Assembly: GCF_017302985.1 (NCBI RefSeq)
Contig: NZ_JAFIMU010000017.1
Coordinates: 248,001 to 312,000, forward strand
Direction of reading: 5' to 3'
DNA: 64,000 nucleotides
Origin: Corallococcus macrosporus
Lineage (GTDB): Bacteria > Myxococcota > Myxococcia > Myxococcales > Myxococcaceae
In this document: one piece after another, positions 1-8,445 of the stretch
Numbering within the stretch: the stretch's first letter is position 1
Layout of the letters: every line of letters starts with the position of its first letter
Notes under the pieces: model-generated
What the model was told of the DNA's origin: nothing
Database searches by the model: none
Seen by the model: the letters and a program-made list of their open reading frames with translations, nothing else
Translations under genes and position numbers: made by a program

Positions 1-616
1 AGGAGAGCAGCGCGTCCGCCTGGAAGATGAGCATGCCCACCTGCCGCTCGTGCAGCTCGAAGATGCGCAGCGCCTCCGCGAAGGCCGTGCTGGCCCAGCC
101 TGAGTAGGCCCACTCGCTGCGGGGGTTGAGCCCCTGGGAGAGGGCCTCCTGGGAGTACTCGCTCCACGCCACCTGGGGCCCGCCGAAGTACAGCGCGAGG
201 AAGCCCTCCATCGTCAGGTGCATGGGCAGCAGCCGCAGCCGGTTCTTGTCCTCGCGGTGCACCATGCGGTGCAGCACCCGCGTCGAGAAGGGCCCGTGCT
301 TGAGGCTTTTGCCCTCCTTGCCCTCGGGCTTGCGCAGCCGGGTCTCGGGCGTCACCGCCGCGCCCTTGTCGTCCCAGTCCACCACCAGGCCATGGGGGAC
401 GTAGGACGCGTAGTGGAGCCCGGGCTCCATCAGCCCACCCTGGAGCGACACGACGCTCACGTCCTCGTCGTAGCTCCTGCGGGTGATGCGCAGGTCTCCG
501 GGGATGTCATCGCGCAGCACGGGCACCAGGCGGATGCTCCCCCAGACCTGCGAGGGCGCGAGCCGCAGCCCCGTGAGCGGCAGCCGCCGCACCCCGCTCT
601 TGCCGCCCTCCCTCAT
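1..616 (-). CDS. Uncharacterised protein, ARPP-2-like, 3' end beyond window (partial)
   Basis: About 205 N-terminal residues are visible; the gene runs off the left edge of the window. The ATG at 616 overlaps the TGA of the vWA gene (ATGA), so the two are probably translationally coupled. The sequence is soluble, with no signal peptide or membrane segment. Conserved-looking stretches include WGSIRLVPVLRDDIPGDLR, SYVPHGLVVDWDD and RLRLLPMHLTMEGFLALYFG. The pattern resembles the ARPP-2 type of protein associated with vWA genes in predicted NAD/ADP-ribose-linked neighbourhoods. That assignment is from memory of the family, is tentative, and implies no proven function. Confidence 0.7.
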   Translation of the reverse strand, partial: MREGGKSGVRRLPLTGLRLAPSQVWGSIRLVPVLRDDIPGDLRITRRSYDEDVSVVSLQGGLMEPGLHYASYVPHGLVVDWDDKGAAVTPETRLRKPEGKEGKSLKHGPFSTRVLHRMVHREDKNRLRLLPMHLTMEGFLALYFGGPQVAWSEYSQEALSQGLNPRSEWAYSGWASTAFAEALRIFELHERQVGMLIFQADALLS

Positions 617-2094
617 GCCACCTCCTCGTCGGGCGGCGCTTCCGCGAGCTCGGTCCCGGCGTGGCCCCGGGGCGCGTGCTCGAGCATCCGCCGCACGCGC
701 GCCGCCAGGTAGTCCTCGAGCTCCGCCAGGGGAGAGGCCCCTTCCGCGAAGCGCGCGAAGCCGAGCACCGTGGGCAGGTCCTCCGCGTCCCGCACGCCCA
801 CGGTGGGCACGTGCGTCCCGATGCCCCGGGGCGCGTAGAGCTCCGAGGCGAATACGGGGTTGGCGTGGATGATGGTGGTGCGGCGGGCGGGGTCCAGCTT
901 CGTGCGAAACAGGCGGGTGACCTCGGCCACGGCGTTGGGCGGGTCGTTGTCGTAGCCATCCGACACGACGACCACCAGCTCGGGCATCCAGTCCAGCGCG
1001 TCCAGCAGCGGGGTGGCGAGGTCCGTCTGTCCCCGGGCGCGCGAGAGGAGGGGATGCTCGGGAGGGTGCATCCAGAAAGCGCGGTACTCGCGCGCCGTGG
1101 CGGCCAGCAGGTAGTGCGCCGCGAGCGCCACCCCGAGGGGCCGGCGGCGCTTCTCGCTCGAGCCCGACGCGGAGTAGCTGTTGTCCAGCACGGCCGCCAC
1201 CCGGCCCAGGGGCACCGGGGCCCGATGCAGGCTGTTCACCGCCGCCCGCTCCAGCGCCGTGTGCAGCTCCGCCAGCCGCTCCTGCCGCACCGCCAGGGGA
1301 AGGGAGAGCACGTAGAGCGCCAGACGGGTGAGCGGCGTGCGCCCCAGGTCGATGGCGATGGCCCCCTGGGCACGCGTGGCCGAGCCCTGCACGCGCAGCC
1401 GCTCGGCGGCGGTGAGGCGCGGCTCGATCTTCCGCAGGAAGACGTCCCGGGGAAGCTGGTGCTTCGCGGCGAGCCCCTCGGCGACGGTGTAGGGCAGCTC
1501 GAAGAGGGCGGAGGCGTCATAGTGGGCCTTGCGGAACGTCTCCAGCAGGGGGGCCTGGAACACGCGCTTGCGCCAGCCGTGGAAGAGGAAGGGGTTGAGC
1601 TCTCCGGGCAGCTTGAGGTGGCCGTGCGCCACGGCGGCGCGCAGCTTGGAGCGGTACTTCACCGCGTCGAAGTGCAGGTCCGCGCGCCCCTTCAGGAACT
1701 CGCGCACGATGGCGCGGGAGCGGCGGTTGTTGATGCGCCGCTCGCGCAGCACGTCCAGCACCCGGTAGGCCCGCTGGGGCGGCAGGGCCCGGAGCGCCGC
1801 CGCGATGAGCGCGCCCTCCTCGCGCCGGTCCGCGGGCGGGGTCTGCTTTCCGCTCGCCAGCAGGTTGAGGATGATCTGCGCCTGGTTGAAGTGGTTGATG
1901 CCCGCGGCCAGCGTGCGCGTGTAGAGGCGGCGGTAGTTGCCGAGGATGTAGGCGTGCAGGAACTCGATGGACACCGCCTGCCCGCGTCCGTCGTTGTAGA
2001 ACTCGCGCTGCCCGGTGCACGAGAAGCACGCGTTGACGAACATGACCAGGTCCTCACGGGCGACCTGCTCGGCACGTGCGCCCGCGATGTCCAT
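613..2094 (-). CDS. vWA-domain protein with intact MIDAS (TROVE/Ro60-like layout)
   Basis: 493 residues. The C-terminal third is a von Willebrand A domain with a complete metal-ion-dependent adhesion site: LDNSYSAS (Asp304, Ser306, Ser308), Thr357 in GQTDLATPL and Asp379 in VVVVSDGYDN. The N-terminal 300 residues look all-helical and basic, with HFNQAQIILNLL and a run of Arg-rich segments. A helical RNA-binding-like region followed by a vWA domain is the layout of Ro60/TROVE proteins, but I cannot show homology by eye. It has no signal peptide, so it is probably cytoplasmic. It overlaps the next gene by 4 bases, so the pair likely acts together. Confidence 0.85.
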   Translation of the reverse strand: MDIAGARAEQVAREDLVMFVNACFSCTGQREFYNDGRGQAVSIEFLHAYILGNYRRLYTRTLAAGINHFNQAQIILNLLASGKQTPPADRREEGALIAAALRALPPQRAYRVLDVLRERRINNRRSRAIVREFLKGRADLHFDAVKYRSKLRAAVAHGHLKLPGELNPFLFHGWRKRVFQAPLLETFRKAHYDASALFELPYTVAEGLAAKHQLPRDVFLRKIEPRLTAAERLRVQGSATRAQGAIAIDLGRTPLTRLALYVLSLPLAVRQERLAELHTALERAAVNSLHRAPVPLGRVAAVLDNSYSASGSSEKRRRPLGVALAAHYLLAATAREYRAFWMHPPEHPLLSRARGQTDLATPLLDALDWMPELVVVVSDGYDNDPPNAVAEVTRLFRTKLDPARRTTIIHANPVFASELYAPRGIGTHVPTVGVRDAEDLPTVLGFARFAEGASPLAELEDYLAARVRRMLEHAPRGHAGTELAEAPPDEEVA

Positions 2095-2592
2095 CGGAGG
2101 TTCACCCTTCCTGGAGGAGCGAGCGCCGCTCGGGGAAGGCGGACACGATCAGCTAGTCAAGCTACAAAGGCTCGGTTCGGAAATCGCATCACAGTCCCGC
2201 GAGCGGCACCCCTGACCGTAGCATGACGCGGCAGCCGGGCACGGGCTGACACGCCGCTTCTCAAGCTGCGCGGTGTTCCGGCGCGCAGAAGGCGGAGCTC
2301 CACGGGCGATGCGCGCTGACCGCGTGCATCGCCCGTTTTGCGTTTCGCCCCGTGCCTTGACCTCCGGGCCCGCACAGCTACGGCCCGCCTACAGCGCTTC
2401 CGTGCGCAGGTCCGGCAACGAAGAGGGGTTCCCGGCTCGGGCGTCGTGTTACCTGAGGTCCAGGGGGGCGCTGTTGGTTCATGGCCTGCCCATGACCCGG
2501 CGCGGGACGGGGATGACTCCATCTGTGTACGGGGCACCATGGGCGGTGACGTCCCCGCTCTTCCGGCTCCGGTCCGTAGTAGGAACGCTCCG
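2095..2592. other. Intergenic region with orphan terminator
   Basis: About 500 bases separate the divergent vWA gene and the 2593 gene. No convincing protein gene is present. The one strong structure is a terminator-like hairpin at 2302-2339, pointing rightward, with no protein gene upstream of it on that strand. The rest should hold the promoters of both flanking genes. Confidence 0.5.
2302..2339 (+). terminator. Rho-independent terminator-like hairpin
   Basis: The arms ACGGGCGATGC (2302-2312) and GCATCGCCCGT (2326-2336) are perfect 11-base complements with a 13-base loop. They are followed by a T-run (TTTT, 2336-2339). No annotated plus-strand gene ends just upstream, so it may end a small RNA or act as an attenuator in the leader of the 2593 gene. 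Confidence 0.6.
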
Positions 2593-3522
2593 ATGGCCGA
2601 ACTCGACGACTCCGCGCTCCTGGAACTGCTGGACCTGGCCTTCGATGCGCTCTGTGCATCCCGCGTCTCGGATTGGGTGGACCCCGACCGGGTTCTCGCC
2701 GCGGTCGAACTCGCCCTGACGCCCGAGCGGGTGGCGGGCTGGCACGCCCGGCTCGGGGTCCCCGTGCGCACGCGCCTGCTCGCGCGCGCGGAGAAGAGCG
2801 GCATCAAACTGGGCGCGTGGCTCCCCCCCGAGGCCACCGCGTCCCTGACGACGCTCCTGGGGCAGCCGGTGCGCCTGCCGCGCAAGGCCATCGATGAGCT
2901 GGTGGCGTCCGAGCAGGTGCGGGAGACGGTGCGCACCACCCTCCAGGAGACGCTGTCGTCCCTGGTGAGCAAGGTCATCGCGGGGGCTCCCGGGGTGGGG
3001 GGCGGTGGGCTGCGGGATGCGCTGAGCTGGGGCGCGCGAGCAGCGGCCTCGGCGGGAAAGGGCATCCTGGGAGGCCTGGGCGGCGGCTTGCAGGACCGCG
3101 TGCGCGAGGTCATCGACGGCTCCATGGCCCTGGTGCAGCGGCGGATCGCCGAGCGGCTCGCCAGCGAGGAGACCGCCCGGGCACTGGGTGTGCGGCGCCA
3201 GAAGGTCTTCCTGTCCACCCTGGAGAAGACGGAGGCCGAGGCCGCGCAGGCGCTGAGCCAGGTGCCCCACGAGCAGCTCGACTCGCTGATGCCCCAGGTG
3301 ATTGCCCACAACTTCGCGCGTCCCGAGGTGCGCGAGGGGGTGAGTGCCGAGCTCCACGCCGTCCTGGAGGACCTGTCACGGCACACCGTGGGGGAGTTGC
3401 TCGAGCAGGCCGGGCTGCGCGACGCGACACGCGAGTGGCTGCGTGCGCACGGTCTGCCCTTCGCGCGCGGCCTGGCGCGCTCCGCACCCTTCATCGCATG
3501 GAGAGCCCGGCACGCGGGGTGA
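2593..3522 (+). CDS. Uncharacterised helical protein
   Basis: 309 residues from the ATG at 2593 (MAELDDSALL). An in-frame ATG at 2539 would add 18 residues. The protein is rich in Leu, Ala, Arg and Glu and looks mostly helical. A Gly/Ala-rich stretch around residues 135-165 (GAPGVGGGGLRDAL, GKGILGGLGGGLQD) resembles an amphipathic, membrane-associating segment rather than a true transmembrane helix. There is no signal peptide and I do not recognise the family. It stands alone, convergent with the next gene. Confidence 0.75.
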   Translation: MAELDDSALLELLDLAFDALCASRVSDWVDPDRVLAAVELALTPERVAGWHARLGVPVRTRLLARAEKSGIKLGAWLPPEATASLTTLLGQPVRLPRKAIDELVASEQVRETVRTTLQETLSSLVSKVIAGAPGVGGGGLRDALSWGARAAASAGKGILGGLGGGLQDRVREVIDGSMALVQRRIAERLASEETARALGVRRQKVFLSTLEKTEAEAAQALSQVPHEQLDSLMPQVIAHNFARPEVREGVSAELHAVLEDLSRHTVGELLEQAGLRDATREWLRAHGLPFARGLARSAPFIAWRARHAG

Positions 3523-3554
3523 GCAGCCCAGGCCGAGGCGCCGTCCGGAACACG

Positions 3555-4382
3555 CTAGGGCACGTAGACGGTGTTGATGCCCGGAGCCGCCGGGTCGTAG
3601 AGCACGACGATGACGTCGCGGCTGGGGAGGAAGTCGAACTCGGAGGCGCTGTCCAGGGAGAGATGGCCCTCATACCGCTCGCCGCGCGCGATGAAGCTCC
3701 AGCGCAGCTCCGTGGGCGGCGGCCCCTTCTTGCGCACCGGCTTGCCGTCGCCGAAGTAGGTCACCCGCGCGAGAATCGGGATGCCCACGCGGGCCGCGCG
3801 TGACTCACGGTGGTTGGTCCACACGACGCGTATCAGGCCCACGATGCCCGCGAGCGGGAACAACAGCGCCAGCCCTCCCAGGCGTCCCATGGGACTGAGG
3901 GTGGTGCCACGGATACGGGCCTGGCCTCCGCGCACATCGAGGACCACGCGCTGGCCCGGCTGAAAGCGACCGCCCGGCTCGCAACTGCGCCCCGCCAGCG
4001 CGCCGTCCTCCGAGTGGAAGCGCGCGCAGTACACGGGCGGACGGGGCCTGCGCTGGCGCATCCCCACCTCCACCGAGTCGACGACGCCGGGGACTTCGAA
4101 GGAGCGCTGGTCCAGCAGCAGGTCCCCCACGGCGCGAGGGGACTGGAACAAGGCACAGACAAGCCCTCCGGCGAGCAGGGCGAAGAGGCTGACGGAGAGC
4201 ACGACGCGCTGGGGCCCCGCGAAGGCGAGCACCAGGCGCCGGGCCTCCTTCGAGGGCACGCGCGGCGCTCTCGGGACGCCTGCGAGCAGGGCACGCGCCC
4301 GCTCGAGGTCGTCGGACAGCACCTCCGCGAAGGCGGCCCGGTTGTTTTCAGGAGGTGTATCGGACAGGGGCAGCGAAGACAT
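3555..4382 (-). CDS. Two-pass membrane protein, DUF3592-like
   Basis: 275 residues. Two hydrophobic segments are visible: about 58-80 (VVLSVSLFALLAGGLVCALF) and about 165-185 (GGLALLFPLAGIVGLIRVVW). Between them lies a soluble beta-rich region containing VPGVVDSVEVGMRQRRPRPPV. The C-terminal region has VRKKGPPPTELRWSFIARG and ends with VIVVLYDPAAPG. The arrangement (TM, extracytoplasmic beta domain, TM, second beta domain with an LYDP-type ending) recalls DUF3592 proteins, whose role is unknown. It is divergent from the 4532 gene across a dyad-rich promoter region. Confidence 0.75.
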   Translation of the reverse strand: MSSLPLSDTPPENNRAAFAEVLSDDLERARALLAGVPRAPRVPSKEARRLVLAFAGPQRVVLSVSLFALLAGGLVCALFQSPRAVGDLLLDQRSFEVPGVVDSVEVGMRQRRPRPPVYCARFHSEDGALAGRSCEPGGRFQPGQRVVLDVRGGQARIRGTTLSPMGRLGGLALLFPLAGIVGLIRVVWTNHRESRAARVGIPILARVTYFGDGKPVRKKGPPPTELRWSFIARGERYEGHLSLDSASEFDFLPSRDVIVVLYDPAAPGINTVYVP

Positions 4383-4413
4383 GGGAGGCCATTAGACTCG
4401 AGAAGGGAGTCTG

Positions 4414-4462
4414 TTTCACTGCGCGTGCCTTCTTCTTGAGTTCAGTGAAATCAGATGATTTC
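4414..4462. promoter_or_regulatory. Nested dyads in divergent promoter region
   Basis: Between the divergent starts at 4382 and 4532 there are two perfect inverted repeats. TTTCACTG (4414-4421) pairs with CAGTGAAA (4443-4450), and GAAATCA (4447-4453) pairs with TGATTTC (4456-4462) around a 2-base centre. This AT-rich 16-base palindrome has the form of a dimeric regulator operator. No regulator gene lies beside it. Confidence 0.45.
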
Positions 4463-4531
4463 GCATTCAAGGCGCAATGCCTGGAACGCCAGTCGATGGA
4501 CGGCGTGGGCACCGCCGAGGGGGGAGCACAC

Positions 4532-5125
4532 ATGAACCCGAGCAGCGCCCCATCCCAGGACACGGTTCCTGCCGCCCGGCACGAGGTGAGCGGAACCTCG
4601 ATCCTCAACTTCCTGAAGCACTTCGACAAGAAGGGCGTGCGCGCCACCATGCGCCAGCGGGTGAGCCCCGCGACGGCCGTCTATTTCGACAAGCTCATCC
4701 TGCGCACGTCGTGGGTGCATCGCTCGGTGCTGGACGACATCTACGCGGCGGTGGCGATGGACGGCGGCGAGGACGCCGTCCGCCGGTTCAGCCTGGAGGT
4801 GACCCGGGATGGCTATGGACCCATGGTGCGCCAGTTCGCCGAGACGCTGCTGGGACTGATGGGCACCTCTCCGTCCACCCTCTTCAGCCGCTTCGGCGCC
4901 ATTGGTGGCATGTACGAGCACGGCACCGAGTACAGCTACACCGCGCCCTCTGCCCGCTCCGGGGAGCTGGTGGTGCGACTGGTGGAGCCCGCCCCGCGCC
5001 TCGTCTTCGTCGCGTGGGAGGGCGTGTTCCAGTTCGTCTTCGAGCTCACCCGGGAGCAGGGCACCGTCGCGCCGGTGCAGGTCTCCGAGAACGGCCGGGT
5101 GGGCCGCTACCTGCTGAAGTGGTGA
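4532..5125 (+). CDS. Uncharacterised protein, possibly DUF2378-like
   Basis: 197 residues from the ATG at 4532, chosen because GGGGAG lies just upstream; an in-frame ATG at 4496 is possible. The N-terminal two thirds look helical (SILNFLKHFDKKGVRATM, RSVLDDIYAAVAMDG). The last third looks like beta strands (SGELVVRLVEPAPRLVFVAW). This plan of a helical bundle followed by a short sheet is shared with the myxobacterial DUF2378 family, of which a clearer member lies at 31803-32360, but the resemblance here is weak. There is no signal peptide. Confidence 0.75.
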   Translation: MNPSSAPSQDTVPAARHEVSGTSILNFLKHFDKKGVRATMRQRVSPATAVYFDKLILRTSWVHRSVLDDIYAAVAMDGGEDAVRRFSLEVTRDGYGPMVRQFAETLLGLMGTSPSTLFSRFGAIGGMYEHGTEYSYTAPSARSGELVVRLVEPAPRLVFVAWEGVFQFVFELTREQGTVAPVQVSENGRVGRYLLKW

Positions 5126-5517
5126 GCGCGGCGGCCCCTCAGGGCTTCATCCGCCACGTCTTCACCTGCGGGGCCCACCTATGAGGCGTTGGCGCGTTGG
5201 AACGCGCCTTGAGTCGCCTCACACCAGCTCCCCGCCCGAAGCCACGATGGCGCTTCGGCCAACAAGAGAGCCGGCATTGAAAATCGCAATCATAAACACC
5301 GGCGGTGCCTGCGACCCGAACGAGCTGATCGTCGACGATGTGTTCTACTGCTACATGTTCGTCCCAGCCACGGGCGTGAACAACCTCTGACACACGCGGT
5401 GGTAGGGACGACCGGGGCTGCGAAGATCCGGAGATGTCACGTGTGCACGACTGGGTGTGACATCAATCAGGTGAGGTGGTCACGTTCGAGCCATGTGACC
5501 TGACCGCAAAGGCTGTA
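5126..5517. other. Intergenic region, mostly empty
   Basis: About 390 bases lie between convergent genes. It contains a perfect 8-base hairpin GGCGCGTT/AACGCGCC with a 2-base loop at 5191-5208 (no T-run) and a possible short ORF at 5247-5390. Nothing else is convincing. Confidence 0.4.
5247..5390 (+). CDS. Possible short ORF (47 aa), doubtful
   Basis: The ATG at 5247 opens a 47-residue frame that ends with ALKIAIINTGGACDPNELIV and a hydrophobic DDVFYCYMFVPATG. Base composition is lower in GC than the neighbouring genes. There is no good ribosome-binding site. It could be a decayed gene tail or a small peptide, and I cannot assign a function. Confidence 0.25.
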   Translation: MALRPTREPALKIAIINTGGACDPNELIVDDVFYCYMFVPATGVNNL

Positions 5518-5796
5518 TCAGCACCATGTGCCAGGGAAGTGTCTGTCCATCCAGCGATGGAACTGCTCCATCGAGTCAACGGTCTGCTGCGCTCCGGAAG
5601 CCGGATCGTAGAGTGACAATGATTGACCTATCTCGAGCCTGTGGGCGAGATGCTTCAGTCTTGCCAGCAGCCAGGACATGGGGGTCGCGCTGTTGTAGCC
5701 GTAGGCAGCATTGAACTCGAGGTAGAGGCCCTCGTCGACACGGCCCGTCTCCTCCAGGGCACGCTGCCGTTGGGCCAGGGTTGGATGTTCGCTCAT
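5518..5796 (-). CDS. Small uncharacterised protein
   Basis: 92 residues. The start at 5796 (MSEHPTLAQRQRALEETG) is fixed by a strong GGAGG a few bases upstream; a longer frame exists but lacks a site. The protein is hydrophilic, with an aromatic C-terminus (MEQFHRWMDRHFPGTWC). There is no signal peptide or metal motif. It stands alone. Function unknown. Confidence 0.65.
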   Translation of the reverse strand: MSEHPTLAQRQRALEETGRVDEGLYLEFNAAYGYNSATPMSWLLARLKHLAHRLEIGQSLSLYDPASGAQQTVDSMEQFHRWMDRHFPGTWC

Positions 5797-6254
5797 CCTG
5801 CCTCCTCCGTTTCGCGGTTCCGTCCGCGTCTTCACGCTAGCACATGCCACTGAGGCGCTTCTTCAGGAGGCAGACGCCGTTAGGGCCATGGCAGCCACCC
5901 GTTTCTGGATGATTTGAGCTTGGATGTGGGATGTGAGGGATTGGTGCAGGCACGAGGGCCAAGATCATGGACCTGCTGGACTCCGCGACCATTCCGCCGA
6001 CGGAAGCAGCCCCGGAGGACTTCGAGGAGGAGAAGCCGGGGAGGCGCTGGGTGCGCCCGGTTCGTGTGGAATGAACGCCGCCGCTCATCCGGAGGGTCCG
6101 CGGAAGTGATCCACTCGCCAAGGTCCCCTCCGCGGATCACGCCATCCGGCGTGGAGGCGGCGCAGGGCAGGGGGCGGATGGGACTTCGTTCGACTCGCCA
6201 GGATGCCTCGGCCCGGCGCCAACAGGGAACCCGGCCCCGCTCCGCGCGCGGACG
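5797..6254. other. Intergenic region without clear gene
   Basis: About 460 bases lie between two minus-strand genes. Apart from a short acidic plus-strand ORF at 5967-6074 there is no frame with convincing start, composition or family signal. It should include the promoter of the 5518-5796 gene. Confidence 0.4.
5967..6074 (+). CDS. Short acidic ORF or gene-tail fragment (35 aa)
   Basis: The frame from the ATG at 5967 reads MDLLDSATIPP, then an acidic APEDFEEEKPG, then a basic end RRWVRPVRVE. It stays open upstream only to about 5937. The charge pattern looks protein-like, but the length and lack of a ribosome-binding site make a remnant of a larger gene as likely as a functional peptide. Confidence 0.25.
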   Translation: MDLLDSATIPPTEAAPEDFEEEKPGRRWVRPVRVE

Positions 6255-7922
6255 TTACCGCTCCAGGGTGAGCGTGCGGGGGTCGTACAGGCGGATGAAG
6301 CCCGTCGCCGAGTCCGCGGAGCTGCCGAAGCCTCCGCCCACCACCACCTGACGGGCGGGGGACGTATAGGCAAGGCTGCTGACCCAGGCTCCATCGTTAT
6401 ACGGCGAGTCGATGTAGGTGATGGAGCCCCGGACCAGGCCGGACCTGTCGCCCATATCCGCGAACCAGCCTCGGCCGTAGGTGTCGGTGCCGGGGCGCAG
6501 CTCATGCCCGCCGAGGAGCAGCCTGGGGGCGGTGGTGTCATTGGGGGGAAAGGCGAACGTGTCGACCACGCCCGGCCCCTGACCCGTCGGCGTCTGCGCG
6601 CTCCACAGTTGCTTCCCATCAGGGTCGGTCCACGAGGCCTGCAGGCCTCCTGGTGGCGACACGAGTTTGATGATGGAGCTCATGTCACCCGTGTGGGCGA
6701 AGGACACCTCGCCGTAGTTGACCTCCTTCGTCCACAGCACCACCCCAGCAGGGGTGAGCTTCTGGACGAAGTTCTTCACGAACACCGGGTTCGCGGGAGG
6801 GGGCTCGGTCCGATTGTACGCGCTGCCACTCACATAGACGGCGCTCCCGTCTCCCACGACTCCCAGTCCCGAGGAGAAGGTGAGGTGCGCTTCATTGACG
6901 ATGGCGCTCCACAGCTCGACGCCATCGCGCGACAGCGCGAAGAGCTTCAGCACCTGCGCGGTGTCACTGGTCACCTTCGACGTCAGCACGTAGGTGTTGC
7001 CCATGCCGTCCGCCACCACGTGCTTTGAGAACAAGGACTCCTGGGGCCTGTACGTCCACCGGACCCGTCCGTCGCTGTCGTACTGGGTCACCGAACCGTT
7101 GTAGCGCAGCAGGGAGATGTGCCCATCGCTGGTGACGGCCAGCTTCCAATCAGCGGACAGGGGCAATGACCAGCGCTCCTGCCCGGTGCTGTCCAGCGAC
7201 GTCACGCTCAGGGCGTCCAGGACGACGATCGAGCCGTTGGCCAGCGGCGCCACCGTCACGGGGGGGCGGCTTCGCCGAACCTCCCACTGATAGAGGGGCA
7301 CCCATGTCTCCAGTGCGGCGGATTTCGATGCGTCCAGGCGGAGCAGACAGCCGCCGCGGGGCGCGCTGGCGCAGGCGGCGCTCCACGCCGGGAATCCTTC
7401 CGGACCGGCGTAGAGGGTCACTTCAGCCTTGCGCACCGCCTGCCTGCACGGCTGGGTGCACGTGAAGGAGCCGTCCCCCGCCACGACGCGGGTGCCCGAC
7501 GGCAGGGAGCTCACCTCCACCCACGCGAAGCCGGTGCCCTGGAGCGACGTCTGCTCCACCGAGGACGCCCCGCCCACCTTGAGGCGCGCGGAGTGCGTGC
7601 CCCCCAGGCGGGGCGCGAACCCCACGCGCACTTCGCACTCCATGCCCGCGGCCAGGTACTTCTCGCAGGTGCTGGAGGTGAGGGTGAAGGAGTCGGATCC
7701 CTCGACCGACACCGACACCGACTCCACGTTGCCTGGCGAGGCGTTGCGCACCGTGAAGAGCTGCTCGGCGGGGGGCTTGCCGACCTCCCAGTCCCCGAAG
7801 TCGAACGACTTCCGGTCGATGATGAGCGCGGTGGGCACGACGGGCTCGTCGGGCTCGTCGGAGCACGCGCCGAAGAGGAAGGGCACGCCGAGGAGCACGA
7901 CGGACAAAGACTTTCGGAACAT
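6255..7922 (-). CDS. Surface lipoprotein: ASH-like domain plus beta-propeller
   Basis: 555 residues. The N-terminal signal ends in a lipobox (LFGAC, Cys20), so it should be anchored in the outer or inner membrane. Residues about 35-130 form an Ig-like domain of the choice-of-anchor/ASPM-SPD-2-Hydin type (FDFGDWEVGKPPAEQLFTVR, then an ARLKVGGASS-type strand). From about residue 215 come repeated blade-like segments (ITSLDSTGQERWSLPL-type, VRWTYRPQESL, GVELWSAIVNE, GVVLWTKEVNYG, GKQLWSAQTPTG), typical of a PQQ-like beta-propeller. No catalytic residues are recognisable. Function unknown; such proteins often bind ligands at the surface. Confidence 0.85.
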   Translation of the reverse strand: MFRKSLSVVLLGVPFLFGACSDEPDEPVVPTALIIDRKSFDFGDWEVGKPPAEQLFTVRNASPGNVESVSVSVEGSDSFTLTSSTCEKYLAAGMECEVRVGFAPRLGGTHSARLKVGGASSVEQTSLQGTGFAWVEVSSLPSGTRVVAGDGSFTCTQPCRQAVRKAEVTLYAGPEGFPAWSAACASAPRGGCLLRLDASKSAALETWVPLYQWEVRRSRPPVTVAPLANGSIVVLDALSVTSLDSTGQERWSLPLSADWKLAVTSDGHISLLRYNGSVTQYDSDGRVRWTYRPQESLFSKHVVADGMGNTYVLTSKVTSDTAQVLKLFALSRDGVELWSAIVNEAHLTFSSGLGVVGDGSAVYVSGSAYNRTEPPPANPVFVKNFVQKLTPAGVVLWTKEVNYGEVSFAHTGDMSSIIKLVSPPGGLQASWTDPDGKQLWSAQTPTGQGPGVVDTFAFPPNDTTAPRLLLGGHELRPGTDTYGRGWFADMGDRSGLVRGSITYIDSPYNDGAWVSSLAYTSPARQVVVGGGFGSSADSATGFIRLYDPRTLTLER

Positions 7923-8158
7923 GGGGGCGGACTTCTAGCCAGACCTCGGACATCCTGACAAGTGACCCCCGGTGTTTCGGGTCTGACATTGGCTGGGGGC
8001 TCACGGCGTCAAACGCTGGCTGGACCAGACCCGCGCGTTCCGGCGCTCGTCGGGATTGGCGTTCGTACCGCGAAGGACATCGATGCGGCCTTCCGCCTGG
8101 AGCGGACGCGTCCCTGTTCCAGGAGAAGCACCCGCCGGTCCTCCATCGCCAGCAACTG

Positions 8159-8383
8159 CTACAGACGGCCCATTGCCACCGCTGGCTGATCACTGGCAAA
8201 GAGACGGCGCTCCACACACGTCTCGCCTTCCGCGCAGCGGCCCATTCGACGCGAGTGCGAGGCCGGGTCCGCCTCCTGCCAGCGGATGCCGGCGTGCGCC
8301 AGCAGCGCCACCGTGAGCAATCCAAGCACGGCCGCGAGACCCTTGAAGATGACACGGCGGGGCGTGGGAGCGGGGGAAGGCAT
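8159..8383 (-). CDS. Small single-pass membrane protein
   Basis: 74 residues from the ATG at 8383 (MPSPAPTPRRVIF); another in-frame ATG lies at 8401. One hydrophobic helix (VIFKGLAAVLGLLTVALLAH, about residues 11-30) is followed by a hydrophilic tail with two Cys residues (RCAEGETCVERR). The basic residues before the helix suggest an N-in, C-out orientation. It sits downstream of the Kelch lipoprotein on the same strand with a 62-base gap. Family unknown. Confidence 0.55.
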   Translation of the reverse strand: MPSPAPTPRRVIFKGLAAVLGLLTVALLAHAGIRWQEADPASHSRRMGRCAEGETCVERRLFASDQPAVAMGRL

Positions 8384-8445
8384 GGCCCCAATCCAACGCA
8401 TGGGCGGCGGGGAAAGCCCCGCCGCCTCTCCCGCTCCGGTGGACT

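Noticed and set aside
661..2226. Plus-strand frame of about 520 codons over the vWA gene
   Set aside because: The composition is Arg/Gly/His-rich without any fold signature; the minus-strand vWA gene with an intact MIDAS is real.
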